Part shown: positions 9,174-17,534 of the stretch, piece by piece
Layout: each line of letters begins with the position of its first letter
Position numbering within the stretch: position 1 is the stretch's first letter
Source: Methanobrevibacter olleyae
GTDB lineage: Archaea > Methanobacteriota > Methanobacteria > Methanobacteriales > Methanobacteriaceae
DNA: 58,677 nucleotides
Direction: 5' to 3'
NCBI RefSeq assembly: GCF_900114585.1
Contig: NZ_FOTL01000010.1
Span: 1-58,677, forward strand
Translations under genes and position numbers: made by a program
The notes under the pieces: model-generated
What the model was told of the DNA's origin: nothing
What the model saw: the letters and a program-made list of their open reading frames with translations, nothing else
The model's database searches: none

Positions 9174-10007
9174 TTAGTTTTTATTTAATAAGTTTAAAAA
9201 CTTATCACTTGCCTCTTCAATTGTCAAAGGATAATCATTTTCCATATCAATCCCTTCACTTTCTAATCTTTGGAAAAGCTCTGTGACAATTGGTACTTTT
9301 AGATTTGCTTTTTCAAGAATTTCTGGTTGTGCAAAAATTTCTTTAGTGCTTCCTTCTGCAATTAATAAACCATCCACTAAAACAAATACCTTTTTTGCAT
9401 AGTTAGGAACTAGGTCAACTTCATGAGTTGAAATAATAATTGTAATTCCTTCTTCATTAAGTTCCTTTAATAATCTAGTTAAGTCTGTTACTCCTTGAGG
9501 GTCAAGACCTGCAGTAGGTTCATCTAAAACCATTATTTTAGGTTTCATTGCAAGAATACCTGCAATAGCAACCCTTTTCTTCTGACCGCCACTTAGGTGA
9601 TGAGGCGCTTTTTTCTCAAATCCGCTCATTCCTACACGAGCTAATGCTTCTGTTACTCTTTTTTGAACTTCTTCCATAGGCAAACCTAGATTTAAAGGTC
9701 CAAAAGCAACATCCTCCTCTACTGTAGGTGCAAATATCTGATCATCAGGATTTTGAAAAACAATTCCTACTTTTTGCCTAAATTTAACTAGAGATTTTTT
9801 ATCATATTTTAATTCTTCACCTTCAATAAATACTTTACCTTCATCAGGCTCAAAGATACCGTTTAAATGAAGAAACAATGTAGATTTTCCAGCACCATTC
9901 TTACCTAAAAGAGCAATCATTTCTCCCTTTTCAACTTTTAAGCTAACTCCTTTAAGTGCTTGATACTTATTATTATAAGAGTATTTAATATTTTTCACTT
10001 CTAACAT
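9174..10007 (-). CDS. cbiO: cobalt/nickel ECF transporter ATPase CbiO
   Basis: A 277-residue ABC ATPase that powers the CbiMNQ cobalt importer. Walker A GKNGAGKST (35-43), Q-loop in VGIVFQNPDDQIFA, signature LSGGQKKR, Walker B IMVLDEPTAGLDPQG and the H-loop STHEVDLV are all present. The FQNPDDQ form and the ~40-residue C-terminal extension are typical of ECF-type CbiO/EcfA ATPases. It is the last gene of cbiMNQO and starts one base after the cbiQ stop, which suggests translational coupling. Methanogens need cobalt for the corrinoid of the Mtr methyltransferase. Confidence 0.95.
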   Translation of the reverse strand: MLEVKNIKYSYNNKYQALKGVSLKVEKGEMIALLGKNGAGKSTLFLHLNGIFEPDEGKVFIEGEELKYDKKSLVKFRQKVGIVFQNPDDQIFAPTVEEDVAFGPLNLGLPMEEVQKRVTEALARVGMSGFEKKAPHHLSGGQKKRVAIAGILAMKPKIMVLDEPTAGLDPQGVTDLTRLLKELNEEGITIIISTHEVDLVPNYAKKVFVLVDGLLIAEGSTKEIFAQPEILEKANLKVPIVTELFQRLESEGIDMENDYPLTIEEASDKFLNLLNKN

Positions 10008-10008
10008 T

Positions 10009-10704
10009 TTATTCCTCCTTTTTTGGAGGTATGTACACTGGAAGCTCTCCAGTATAGCCTCTAGAATCTAAAGCATGTTGTAATGTTTCACTTTTATCTA
10101 AAGATCTTAAAAATATAGTACTTATAAGAGCACCTAAAGATCGTAATGAACTCCAGTAGGAATGATAACCTAATCTAGTTTCTTGTGCTTTTTGCATTGT
10201 ATCAATTTCATTTAAAAATATGAATATTGTATTATACATTAAAAGTCCGATTTCAATAAGAATTTTAGGTACTTTCATTGTTTCTAAGCAATGGAAAATT
10301 TTTGCAATTGGTGTTGTTAAAGCAAGAAAACCTAAAGAAGGTAAACATCCAATAACTCTAAAGAATGTATACAGACCATAATGCCATGAGTTTCTAGTAA
10401 CTACAATGCCAAATATTCCTGTTTCATAGATAACATCACCCTTTCCAAAGAAAAATATTAAAAAGAGACATGTTATAATAAGAAATGCAAGGGGGATTGT
10501 TAAAAATTTTAAATAGGATTTATAGTTGATCTTTGCTATAGCTAATATTACAATAGACATTAGAATAAATATAAAAATATCGAAATATAGGTTATCTAGT
10601 GCTAATGTAGCAATTAATAGGATTATTGTTAAAAACAATTTAAAATAAGGATTTGCTTCAGTTAACTTATTATTATGGGCAATATAATCTATATCAAATT
10701 TCAT
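10009..10704 (-). CDS. cbiQ: cobalt ECF transporter transmembrane protein CbiQ
   Basis: A 231-residue T-component (EcfT family) linking CbiM to the ATPase. About five hydrophobic helices lie in the first ~130 residues and again near 150-190. The coupling-helix signatures follow: MQKAQETRLGYHS and LRSLDKSETLQHALDSRGYTG, which carry the conserved A-R-G type motifs that dock on CbiO. Third gene of the cbiMNQO operon, 35 bp after cbiN. Confidence 0.93.
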   Translation of the reverse strand: MKFDIDYIAHNNKLTEANPYFKLFLTIILLIATLALDNLYFDIFIFILMSIVILAIAKINYKSYLKFLTIPLAFLIITCLFLIFFFGKGDVIYETGIFGIVVTRNSWHYGLYTFFRVIGCLPSLGFLALTTPIAKIFHCLETMKVPKILIEIGLLMYNTIFIFLNEIDTMQKAQETRLGYHSYWSSLRSLGALISTIFLRSLDKSETLQHALDSRGYTGELPVYIPPKKEE

Positions 10705-10739
10705 AAAATCACAAAAAAAGAAAAAGGGATAAAGAAGAA

Positions 10740-11027
10740 TTATTCTTCTTTACCTTGCCCTCTCCAGTAACCAAAGAAGTAACCTATAATGATTGCTCCA
10801 ATAGATGCTTGAAGAGCAAATAATAAACTTTCTATTTCGCCACTAGGTGGTTCCCATATTGATGAAAACCATGGTTCATAATCTGATGCTTCAATAGCTT
10901 CACTAGCTGCATCATCAGCTCCGCCAAAGTATCCGTCATCTTCTCCAAGACCACTAAACATTACTAATGGTGCAATGAAGATTACAATACAAATGACTGC
11001 TAAAATTATTAATGTTGATCTTTCCAT
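10740..11027 (-). CDS. cbiN: cobalt transport protein CbiN
   Basis: A 95-residue small membrane subunit with two transmembrane segments (MERSTLIILAVICIVIFIAP at the N-terminus and FALQASIGAIIIGYFFGYW at the C-terminus) enclosing an extracytoplasmic acidic loop (GLGEDDGYFGGADDAASEAI). CbiN assists metal insertion into CbiM. The start is set at the ATG of MERSTL because AAGGTGATA lies directly before it; a longer frame begins 21 bp upstream with no better site. It begins 10 bp after the cbiM stop. CbiN rather than NikN-like protein favours cobalt as the metal. Confidence 0.93.
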   Translation of the reverse strand: MERSTLIILAVICIVIFIAPLVMFSGLGEDDGYFGGADDAASEAIEASDYEPWFSSIWEPPSGEIESLLFALQASIGAIIIGYFFGYWRGQGKEE

Positions 11028-11037
11028 ATCTATCACC

Positions 11038-11703
11038 TTATGCTTCATTAGGAGTTAATGCATCGAGTTTATCTAATAATTTTGGTTTGTAAGCTTTTAA
11101 TCTGTCCCAGATAATCACGGTTAAAATACCTTCACCAATAGCTAGTGGTATTTGGGTAACTGCAAAGATAGTTAAGAAAGTACCTAATGCTGTGCCGAAT
11201 GTTGGTGCAGGGAATGCAAAAGCTAACTGGAATGAAGTCGCTACGTAAGTTAATAAGTCACCTAAAAATGCTGCAAAGAAAATTGCAATGGTTGATGAAA
11301 TATTAGCTTTGGTTAAACCTTTGTATACAATCCAAGCTACAAATGGGCCTACAATACCCATTGAGAAAATGTTTGCACCTAAAGTGGTTAATCCACCATG
11401 TGCAAGTAATAATGCCTGGAAAATAAGCACGATAGTTGCTAATACTGCTGTTACAGCAGGGCCGAATAAAGCTGCAGCTAATCCATTACCACAAGGGTGA
11501 GAACAACTTCCAGTAACAGATGGTAATTTTAAAGATGATAATATGAACATGAACGCTCCACTTACAGCAAGTAAAGCCTTTGATTCAGGATTTTCATCTA
11601 CGATTTTTCTAATTTGATAAATACCAAAAGCAACAACGATGAATGATATGATGAACCATATAATACACCATGTTAATGGTAAATATCCTTCCATAATATG
11701 CAT
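11038..11703 (-). CDS. cbiM: cobalt ECF transporter substrate-binding protein CbiM
   Basis: A 221-residue S-component. The mature-like start MHIMEGYLP is diagnostic: the N-terminal Met-His pair coordinates the metal in this family. The conserved [19 protein letters not shown]-type loop is visible as [15 protein letters not shown], and six to seven hydrophobic helices follow. An upstream in-frame ATG nine codons earlier includes the GGAGG ribosome site in its coding sequence, so the start at 11703 is correct. First gene of cbiMNQO; divergent from hypC. No cobalamin riboswitch was recognised upstream. Confidence 0.95.
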   Translation of the reverse strand: MHIMEGYLPLTWCIIWFIISFIVVAFGIYQIRKIVDENPESKALLAVSGAFMFILSSLKLPSVTGSCSHPCGNGLAAALFGPAVTAVLATIVLIFQALLLAHGGLTTLGANIFSMGIVGPFVAWIVYKGLTKANISSTIAIFFAAFLGDLLTYVATSFQLAFAFPAPTFGTALGTFLTIFAVTQIPLAIGEGILTVIIWDRLKAYKPKLLDKLDALTPNEA

Positions 11704-11737
11704 AATCACGTTCCTCCAAATTGCTATCAATATAATC

Positions 11738-11850
11738 TGATAAATTTAACAATATTTAACTATATTTTATTTTTATTAAAGCTATATTTGTAATTTGATA
11801 AATTTAACAAGATTTAACTATATTTTATTTTTATTAAAGTTATATTGATA
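11738..11850. repeat. 58-bp direct repeat in the cbiM/hypC divergent region
   Basis: Two copies anchored on TGATAAATTTAACAA at 11738 and 11796 (period 58), each ending in TTTTATTAAAG. They sit immediately upstream of the cbiM ribosome site, where its promoter should lie. The remaining spacer to hypC (to 12134) is AT-rich with no other recognisable feature. Confidence 0.9.
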
Positions 11851-12134
11851 ATAATATTATATGTTTTATTATATATAAGCTTATTTAGTAGTTTTACAAA
11901 TGGATTTAGTTAAATCTAAAATTTTTATAAAATAAAAAGAACTAATGGATTTTTAAGTTTTACTTGATTTATTTTTTAGCTCTAGATTTTGTCTATTCAA
12001 TTTGTTCTATAAAATAAAAATATTTATATAATGTAAAAACTAATAATAAAACTATTAAGAAAGTGATTTTGAATTAAAATAAATTTTTCAAATTGATTTA
12101 ATTCATTTAAATAAAACCAGAAGGAGTTGTTGTT

Positions 12135-12383
12135 ATGTGTATTGCTGCACCAGCTAAAATTGTAGAAATTGACAGTGAATCTAATATTTGTGCTGCAGAC
12201 TTTGGAGGAGTAAGACAAAATGCAAAATTAGATCTTCTTCCAGATGTAAAAATTGGAGATTATGTTCTTATTCATGCAGGATATGCTATTGAAAAATTAT
12301 CTGAGGAAGCTGCAAAGGAATCTTTAGAATCTTGGGATGAATTGTTAGAGATGCTAGAAGAAGAAGACAAGATGAAACAATGA
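12135..12383 (+). CDS. hypC: hydrogenase maturation chaperone HypC/HupF
   Basis: An 82-residue chaperone that carries the Fe(CN)2CO precursor with HypD and delivers it to the [NiFe]-hydrogenase large subunit. The start MCIAAPAKI with Cys2, the metal-contacting residue exposed after Met removal, is the family signature; [15 protein letters not shown] is also conserved. AAGGAG is placed well before the ATG. Divergent from the cobalt transporter; no other hyp gene is in the window. Confidence 0.96.
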   Translation: MCIAAPAKIVEIDSESNICAADFGGVRQNAKLDLLPDVKIGDYVLIHAGYAIEKLSEEAAKESLESWDELLEMLEEEDKMKQ

Positions 12384-12557
12384 TGAAATAAGAGTTATAA
12401 AATTCTTTATTTTTTGTTTTTTTTTAATTTTCTATTTTTAATCTTTTATTTTCTTATGGATTTATTCTTTAGATGATTTTAACTATTTTTATACTATTTT
12501 TATTTTAATTTATTAAAAATTTTCAAGATTCGATTATTTTATTGAATTTGTGATTAT

Positions 12558-13052
12558 ATGGATGAAGAAATAAAATTATTAAAGGAATTTGATTGTCCTG
12601 AATGGGTAATTGAGCATTCTAAAGGAGTTTCAAGAAAGGCTTGTGAAATTGCATCTAACTTTGATGATGTAGATATGGAGCTTGTAAGAGTTGGTGGCTT
12701 ATTACATGATATTGGCAGATCTAAAACTAATTCTATTGAACATGCAGTAATCGGTGCTCAAATACTTAAAAAGAGAGGATTTTCTGATGAAATAGTTAAT
12801 ATTGTTGAAAGACATATTGGAACTGGCCTTTCTGAAGAGGATTCAAAAGAATTAGGATTACCTATAAAATCTTATATTCCTCAAACTTTAGAAGAAAAAA
12901 TAGTTTCCCATGCAGATAATCTTTTTAATGGTGTTGAGGAAGTTGGTATTGATTTTACTATTAAAAAGTGGAAAAGAAAATTAGGTGAAAATCATCCATC
13001 TATTGAAAAAATTAAAGAAATTCATGAAGAGCTTGTTTTAAGATTTGAATAG
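12558..13052 (+). CDS. HD-domain metal-dependent phosphohydrolase (TIGR00295-like)
   Basis: A 164-residue protein with a single HD domain: His20, the His50-Asp51 pair in GGLLHDIGR, His62 and His86 in VERHIGTGL. The pattern and length match a small archaeal HD family related to the HDIG proteins; the substrate, probably a nucleotide or phosphoester, is unknown. The ribosome site is TGTGAT with 3 nt to ATG, a form seen several times in this window. Not obviously in an operon; a 28-bp tandem repeat follows. Confidence 0.85.
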   Translation: MDEEIKLLKEFDCPEWVIEHSKGVSRKACEIASNFDDVDMELVRVGGLLHDIGRSKTNSIEHAVIGAQILKKRGFSDEIVNIVERHIGTGLSEEDSKELGLPIKSYIPQTLEEKIVSHADNLFNGVEEVGIDFTIKKWKRKLGENHPSIEKIKEIHEELVLRFE

Positions 13053-13099
13053 TCTTTATAAAAACTATTTTATAAATGAAATTTAAATATTTAATATGT

Positions 13100-13230
13100 T
13101 TATTTAATTATTTATTCAATTTTTCATTTATTTAATTATTTATTCAATTTCTTATTTATTTAATTATTAATCCAATTTTTTATTTATTTAATTATTTATC
13201 CAATTTTTTATTTATTTAATTATTTTTAAT
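13100..13230. repeat. 28-bp tandem repeat, about 4.5 copies
   Basis: ATTTAATTA anchors at 13102, 13130, 13158, 13186 and 13214: exact 28-bp spacing. Unit sequence is TATTTAATTATTTATTCAAT plus a T-rich tail. Contiguous copies without spacers. It fills the gap between the HD gene and the ArcS-type gene. Confidence 0.92.
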
Positions 13231-13286
13231 TGATTATTGATTTTTATAATTAGTTATTAATTTTATAATTTTATACGAGGAAAAGA

Positions 13287-14198
13287 ATGAAAGTTATTTG
13301 TTCAAGTGATGAGTCATTATTTAGGCCTGAAGTAGTTAGATGGAGAGAAAGGATGTCTATGATGACACCTATAGGTGATGTAGTTGTAGTTCTCCCCTGT
13401 AGTATGAAAAAGCCATATTCTAATTCCCAATCTCATCAAAAATTTAGAAGAGCTACTAAAGGTTATCAAGAACTAATTGTAACTTCCCCATTTGGTATTT
13501 GTCCAAGAGAAATGGAAAATACATTTCCAATCCAATCTTATGATGTTGCAGTTTCTGGTGATTGGAATGAAGAGGAAATACGATTGGCTGGAGAGCTTCT
13601 TAGAGATTATGTTGGGGATAAAGCAGTAATTGCTAATGTTGATGGAGGCTATGAAGAGGTTTGTCGTGAGTATTTAGATAATTGTACCTATGTTTGTGTA
13701 GATGGTAGGCCTACATCTCCAGAGTCAATTTTTAATTTAAGAGAAGAACTTAAAAAATATCCAAAAACTAAACATAAGGATAGAGTTCTTAATGAACTTA
13801 AATCAATTGCTAAATATCAGTTCGGACTAGAAGCTGAAAAAATAATCACTGATGATGTTGTTACTAAAGGGAGATATCATAGAAATATTTATTCAAAAGG
13901 TAAGCAATTAGCCCTTCTTAATAGGGATATTGGTTTATATACTCTTAACCTTGAAGGAGCTAGAAGATTAGCTGAGCTAGGTATTCATATAGTTGAAATT
14001 GATTTTGACTTAAAAACAAATTCATTATTTGCTCCAGGTATTGTAAATGCAGATTTAACTATTCTTCCGAAAGATGAAGTTGCTGTTGTTAGAAATGATG
14101 AAATTGTAGCAGTTGGTAAAGCTGTTTTAACCGGTAAGGAAATGATGGAATCTAGAAATGGAATTGGAGTAAAAATAAGACATAGGAAGAAAAATTAG
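13287..14198 (+). CDS. archaeosine synthase-type protein (ArcS catalytic core plus PUA domain, without TGT-like N-terminus)
   Basis: ArcS converts preQ0 at tRNA position 15 towards archaeosine. The ArcS motif PCSMKKPYSNSQSH is complete at residues 37-50. The C-terminal ~80 residues (LYTLNLEGARRLAELG to the basic end RHRKKN) form a PUA RNA-binding domain. Full euryarchaeal ArcS proteins carry an extra N-terminal TGT-like domain and exceed 500 residues; this one is 303 residues and begins directly with the core. Either the TGT-like part is encoded elsewhere or this is the compact ArcS form that may work with a radical-SAM partner. GAGGAAAAGA precedes the ATG. Single gene. Confidence 0.82.
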   Translation: MKVICSSDESLFRPEVVRWRERMSMMTPIGDVVVVLPCSMKKPYSNSQSHQKFRRATKGYQELIVTSPFGICPREMENTFPIQSYDVAVSGDWNEEEIRLAGELLRDYVGDKAVIANVDGGYEEVCREYLDNCTYVCVDGRPTSPESIFNLREELKKYPKTKHKDRVLNELKSIAKYQFGLEAEKIITDDVVTKGRYHRNIYSKGKQLALLNRDIGLYTLNLEGARRLAELGIHIVEIDFDLKTNSLFAPGIVNADLTILPKDEVAVVRNDEIVAVGKAVLTGKEMMESRNGIGVKIRHRKKN

Positions 14199-14533
14199 AA
14201 TTAAATAAATTTTTCTATTTATTCTATTTTTTTCATTTTTTAAATAAATTTTTTCTATTTTTCCTATTTTTCCTATTTTTCATTGTTTATTCTATTAATT
14301 TTCTAATTTTATTTAATTTTTTAATATTTTTATATTAATTTTTATTATCTTAATTGATAAGCTATAAATATAATTAGAACAATAGTTATATTATTAACTT
14401 TTTGTTAGTATAAAATTTATAAGAAAAATATAGCTCTTAGTTATTTTATTCTATGCATTAATGTTATCAATTTTATTTAAAAATTTTTATAAAAAATTAT
14501 TTAAATGTTATTTAAAAATATCGAGGAGATAAA
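14199..14533. other. 335-bp spacer before the DUF59 gene
   Basis: T-rich tracts with CTATTTTTCC-type short repeats directly after the ArcS stop, probably acting as terminator. A TATA-like GCTATAAATATAATT lies near 14361, and CGAGGAGAT precedes the next ATG. No gene seen. Confidence 0.5.
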
Positions 14534-14824
14534 ATGTCTGAAGAATTAGCACTTGCTGTTAAAGATGCAGTTTCTGTTGTAAACGACCCTCACATGGGCA
14601 TAAGTATTGTAGAAATGGGTATTGTACAATCTATTGCAATTGATGGTTCAACTGCAGAATTAGTTATTAAACCTACTAACCCTGGTTGTATGAGTGTTAC
14701 TCGTATGGCTGCTCAAGCTAAAGCTGAAGCTTTAAAAGTTGAAGGAATTGACAAAGTTAAACTCATTATTGAAGGTCATGTAATGGCTGATTCTCTTAAT
14801 GAGATGCTTAATAAAGATAATTAA
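14534..14824 (+). CDS. MIP18/DUF59 family protein, iron-sulfur cluster assembly-like
   Basis: A 96-residue single-domain DUF59 protein (SufT/PaaD/MIP18 group). The DPHMGISIVEMGIV stretch matches the family's DPE.G.NIVDLGLV signature, and Cys52 in NPGCMS occupies the conserved cysteine position. Family members help deliver or assemble Fe-S clusters; a direct role in this organism is inference. Strong GAGGAG ribosome site. Precedes a tRNA gene. Confidence 0.88.
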   Translation: MSEELALAVKDAVSVVNDPHMGISIVEMGIVQSIAIDGSTAELVIKPTNPGCMSVTRMAAQAKAEALKVEGIDKVKLIIEGHVMADSLNEMLNKDN

Positions 14825-14896
14825 GTTTTTTAAACTTAATTACTCTATTTTTTTTAATATTTTCATTGTTTTCTAATCTTTAGAATATTTATAATC

Positions 14897-14913
14897 AAAA
14901 GATTTATATATTA
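14897..14913 (+). promoter_or_regulatory. probable archaeal TATA/BRE promoter for tRNA-Ile
   Basis: AAAAGATTTATATATTA: purine-rich BRE-like bases followed by a TATA box about 45 nt before the mature tRNA 5' end, giving a short 5' leader. Confidence 0.6.
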
Positions 14914-14953
14914 CTTAACATATATCTTATAATAGTTGTATTTTATTTCGTAT

Positions 14954-15028
<75 letters not shown>

Positions 15029-15030
15029 CT

Positions 15031-15112
15031 TTTACTAATTTTATTCACTAATTTTATTTATTTACTAATTTTATTTACTTGCTAATTTTATTTACTTGCT
15101 AATTTTATTTAT
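15031..15112. repeat. 17-bp tandem repeat after the tRNA
   Basis: CTAATTTTATTT anchors at 15035, 15048, 15065, 15082 and 15099 (13 then 17, 17, 17). It begins right after the tRNA 3' end and probably covers its terminator. Confidence 0.85.
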
Positions 15113-15236
15113 TTTTTAGATAATTTTACCTTTTAGTCAATTTTATCTTATTTTATTAGAATCTAGGCTATTTTTTTATTTAAAAGGTTTTTATATTTTT
15201 TACAATTTAACTTTATTATTGAATTGCACATATTTT

Positions 15237-15275
15237 AAATGTACATTTTTATGTATTGGTATACATTTATATACT
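15237..15275 (+). promoter_or_regulatory. operator-like palindromes over the promoter of the ACT-domain gene
   Basis: The 12-bp perfect palindrome AAATGTACATTT (15237-15248) is followed by ATGTAT-TGGT-ATACAT (15251-15266) and then a TATA-like ATTTATATACT, about 45 nt before the start codon. Two dyads directly against a TATA box are what a repressor or activator site would look like. Confidence 0.5.
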
Positions 15276-15316
15276 TAAAAGTACAATATATTAATAGAGA
15301 ATATATTGGTGGTACT

Positions 15317-15820
15317 ATGTGGGGAAATTTAAATTTAAAGTTTAGTAAATATCCTGCAAGAATGACTGTAGCTCAAAAAATGTTTGAATTAGGTTTAAGA
15401 ATAGCGGATGACGGAAAAATATATTGTGGGGATTTAAAAATCAGTGATTCTGCATTAGCAGCTGCAGCAAATGTTGATCGCAGAGTAATTAAATCTACTG
15501 TAGATGTTATTATTGCAGATGATGAATTGTATGAAATATTTTCAAATATTATTCCAGCAGGAACATTAATAAAAAATATTGCAAAGAATTTAGATTTGGG
15601 TGTTATTGAGATAGAAGCTGGTGAAAAAAGTGATGGTGTCTTAGCTAATGTAGCTTGGATAATGAGTAAGCATAATATAAGTATCCGTCAAGCATATGCC
15701 GGAGACATTCAACTGAAGACAAATCCTGTCTTAACAATCATTACAGAAGACCCTATTCCTGGAGAACTTTTAAGTGAATTCATTAAAGTGGAAGGAGTTT
15801 TAAAAGTTTCTATTCTGTAA
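15317..15820 (+). CDS. ACT-domain amino-acid-metabolism regulator (COG2150-like)
   Basis: A 167-residue protein. The N-terminal ~70 residues look like a helix-turn-helix (FSKYPARMTVAQKMFELGLRI, then SDSALAAAANVDRRVIKSTVD). The C-terminal half (LGVIEIEAGEKSDGVLANVAW to the end) is an ACT fold that binds amino acids. The frame is open further upstream, but the ATG at 15317 follows GGTGGT and starts the conserved MWGNL N-terminus, and the upstream part overlaps the promoter. Likely role: amino-acid-responsive transcription control; possibly self-regulated through the adjacent palindromes. Confidence 0.8.
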   Translation: MWGNLNLKFSKYPARMTVAQKMFELGLRIADDGKIYCGDLKISDSALAAAANVDRRVIKSTVDVIIADDELYEIFSNIIPAGTLIKNIAKNLDLGVIEIEAGEKSDGVLANVAWIMSKHNISIRQAYAGDIQLKTNPVLTIITEDPIPGELLSEFIKVEGVLKVSIL

Positions 15821-16231
15821 TTCATTCATTTTTTTAGATAGATTATATACAATCGGCAATAAGCTTGAAAGTATGATTTGTTCTTATATAAAGACCATTC
15901 AGTAAAATTAAATGCTAGTAAAATTATACCCTTCTTAAATAAAGAAAACTAATTTTAATCTTAATTTATAAGATTTATAAATAAATTTGGCTAAATCAAT
16001 ATGGTATTTCAACATCAGAATAGATATTTCTATAAAAACATTACATTTATTAATATAGTGTGTATATAAATATAGATATAATGTAATTTATTAAATTATT
16101 TACCATAATGAGTAATTTTTATTAAATTTTAATTTTCTATTAAATTGCTTATTTTCAGATTTTAAATATTAATTTAAGTTTTTTAAAGATTTTTATTATA
16201 AAATTTAAGATTCTATAAGGAAGACTATATT
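15821..16231 (+). promoter_or_regulatory. 411-bp spacer with the probable tfe promoter
   Basis: Contains a strong TATA-like GTGTATATAAATATAG at 16061-16076. ATTACAT (16040-16046) and ATGTAAT (16081-16087) flank it as an inverted pair. The remaining sequence shows no gene. AAGGAAGACTATATT leads into the next ATG. Confidence 0.5.
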
Positions 16232-17377
16232 ATGTTAAGAGATCCTATTATTCAAAATTTATTTCCGGAAATATTTGAATTTGAAGAGGCTGTAGATATT
16301 ATCGGATGTCTTAAAGAATGGCCTAAAAGTAGATTATGTGCTGATAAGGATATTGCTAGAAAAACTAAAATAGATATTAAAACAGTTAAAGATGTTCTTA
16401 AATTGCTTGAAAATAATAATTTTGTTTATCCTGTAAAAGTTAATGAGGTTTGTATAAAGTTAATTAAACATTTTAGATCTGGTAAACTTTCTCATGAAGA
16501 GATGGCTAAAAAAGTTAAATTAGATGTAAAAATTGTAGATCAATTCATTGAAGAGAACGAATCTCTTTTAGAAGAAACTAAAAAAACATACTGTCAAAAA
16601 ACCTTAAAAACTTTAAATGACAATTTAAATTCTTTAATTAAAGGAGAAAAAAAGGACGAAAGAGATAAAAAGGATAAAAAAGGAAAATCTTCTGAAGACA
16701 ATAAAAAAGAAGATGAAAAGGACGATGTAGTTGGAGATGAATCTTCTGAGGATGATAAAAAAGTTATCAATGAAGATAAAGAATCTGAAGAACTAGTAAT
16801 TAAAGAAGCTGTTGATGTTTCAGAAGAATTTGAAGAAAAAGAAAAAGCTACTAAAAAGCCTAAAGCTGGAAAATCTAAAAAAGAGAAAACTACTAGAAAA
16901 AGAGCAGTTAATCAAAAATTTTGGTATCTTACTTTCGATGAGACAATTGAATGCCTTAAAAATGGATATACAACAGATGAAGAAATCTCTGAAGAAATCA
17001 GTTGTAAGTTAAATATAGTGAGAAAAATTCTTTATAAACTATATGATATGCGCTTAGCAAGTTATAAGAGAGATAAAGATAAAGAAACTCAATGGTATAC
17101 TTATGATTGGAAATTTAGTGAAAATGAGTATAAGAAATTAGAATTTAATTTAGCAAGTTCAGAACTTAAGAGATTAAATGCTGAATTGACATATGAAGAA
17201 AACAATATGTTCTTTGTTTGCCCATTTGGCCATTACCGTCTTGACTTTGAGGATGCTTCAACTGTTGAATTCTTATGTCCAGAATGTGATGTTGACTTAG
17301 AATTCGAAGACAATCAGGAAAAAATAGATAAGAAAAAAGAAGAAATTAAAGTTCTTGAAGATATAATTTCCAGTTAA
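16232..17377 (+). CDS. tfe: transcription initiation factor E alpha (TFE) with enlarged N-terminus
   Basis: TFE stabilises the open complex of archaeal RNA polymerase. The C-terminal part is clear TFE-alpha: winged helix at 231-290 with LNIVRKILYKLYDMRLASY, KDKETQWYTYDWKF, then a zinc ribbon (Cys330, His334, Cys349, Cys352) and a terminal helix. Archaeal TFE-alpha is usually 160-200 residues; this is 381. Residues 1-30 (MLRDPIIQNLFPEIF...EEAVDIIGCLKE) mimic the normal TFE N-terminus, then come two more helix-turn-helix-like segments (about 34-68 and 75-108) and a Lys/Glu/Asp-rich linker (about 136-226) before the true winged helix. The second zinc ligand is His instead of the usual Cys. No frameshift is apparent and the frame is continuous. 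AAGGAAG ribosome site. Confidence 0.9.
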   Translation: MLRDPIIQNLFPEIFEFEEAVDIIGCLKEWPKSRLCADKDIARKTKIDIKTVKDVLKLLENNNFVYPVKVNEVCIKLIKHFRSGKLSHEEMAKKVKLDVKIVDQFIEENESLLEETKKTYCQKTLKTLNDNLNSLIKGEKKDERDKKDKKGKSSEDNKKEDEKDDVVGDESSEDDKKVINEDKESEELVIKEAVDVSEEFEEKEKATKKPKAGKSKKEKTTRKRAVNQKFWYLTFDETIECLKNGYTTDEEISEEISCKLNIVRKILYKLYDMRLASYKRDKDKETQWYTYDWKFSENEYKKLEFNLASSELKRLNAELTYEENNMFFVCPFGHYRLDFEDASTVEFLCPECDVDLEFEDNQEKIDKKKEEIKVLEDIISS

Positions 17378-17412
17378 TCTCTTTATTTCTATCTTTTTTA
17401 TTTTTTATTTTT

Positions 17413-17534
17413 ATATATGATTCATAACTTTTTTTTTAAATCATTTTTATCATTATATAATTTATAACTTTTTTTTAAAATCAATTTAATCTTTATATAA
17501 TTCATAACTTTTTTTTTAAAATCAATTTAATCAT
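17413..17534. repeat. 40-bp tandem repeat between convergent tfe and cofE-like genes
   Basis: Anchors TTCATAACTT at 17421, TTTATAACTT at 17461 and TTCATAACTT at 17501: exact 40-bp period. Each copy contains a T8-9 run followed by AAATCA, so each can act as a U-tract terminator for tfe. Confidence 0.9.

Noticed and set aside
11704-12134. Cobalamin riboswitch upstream of cbiM
   Set aside because: No B12-box or multi-helix core is visible; the region is a 58-bp direct repeat and AT-rich DNA.
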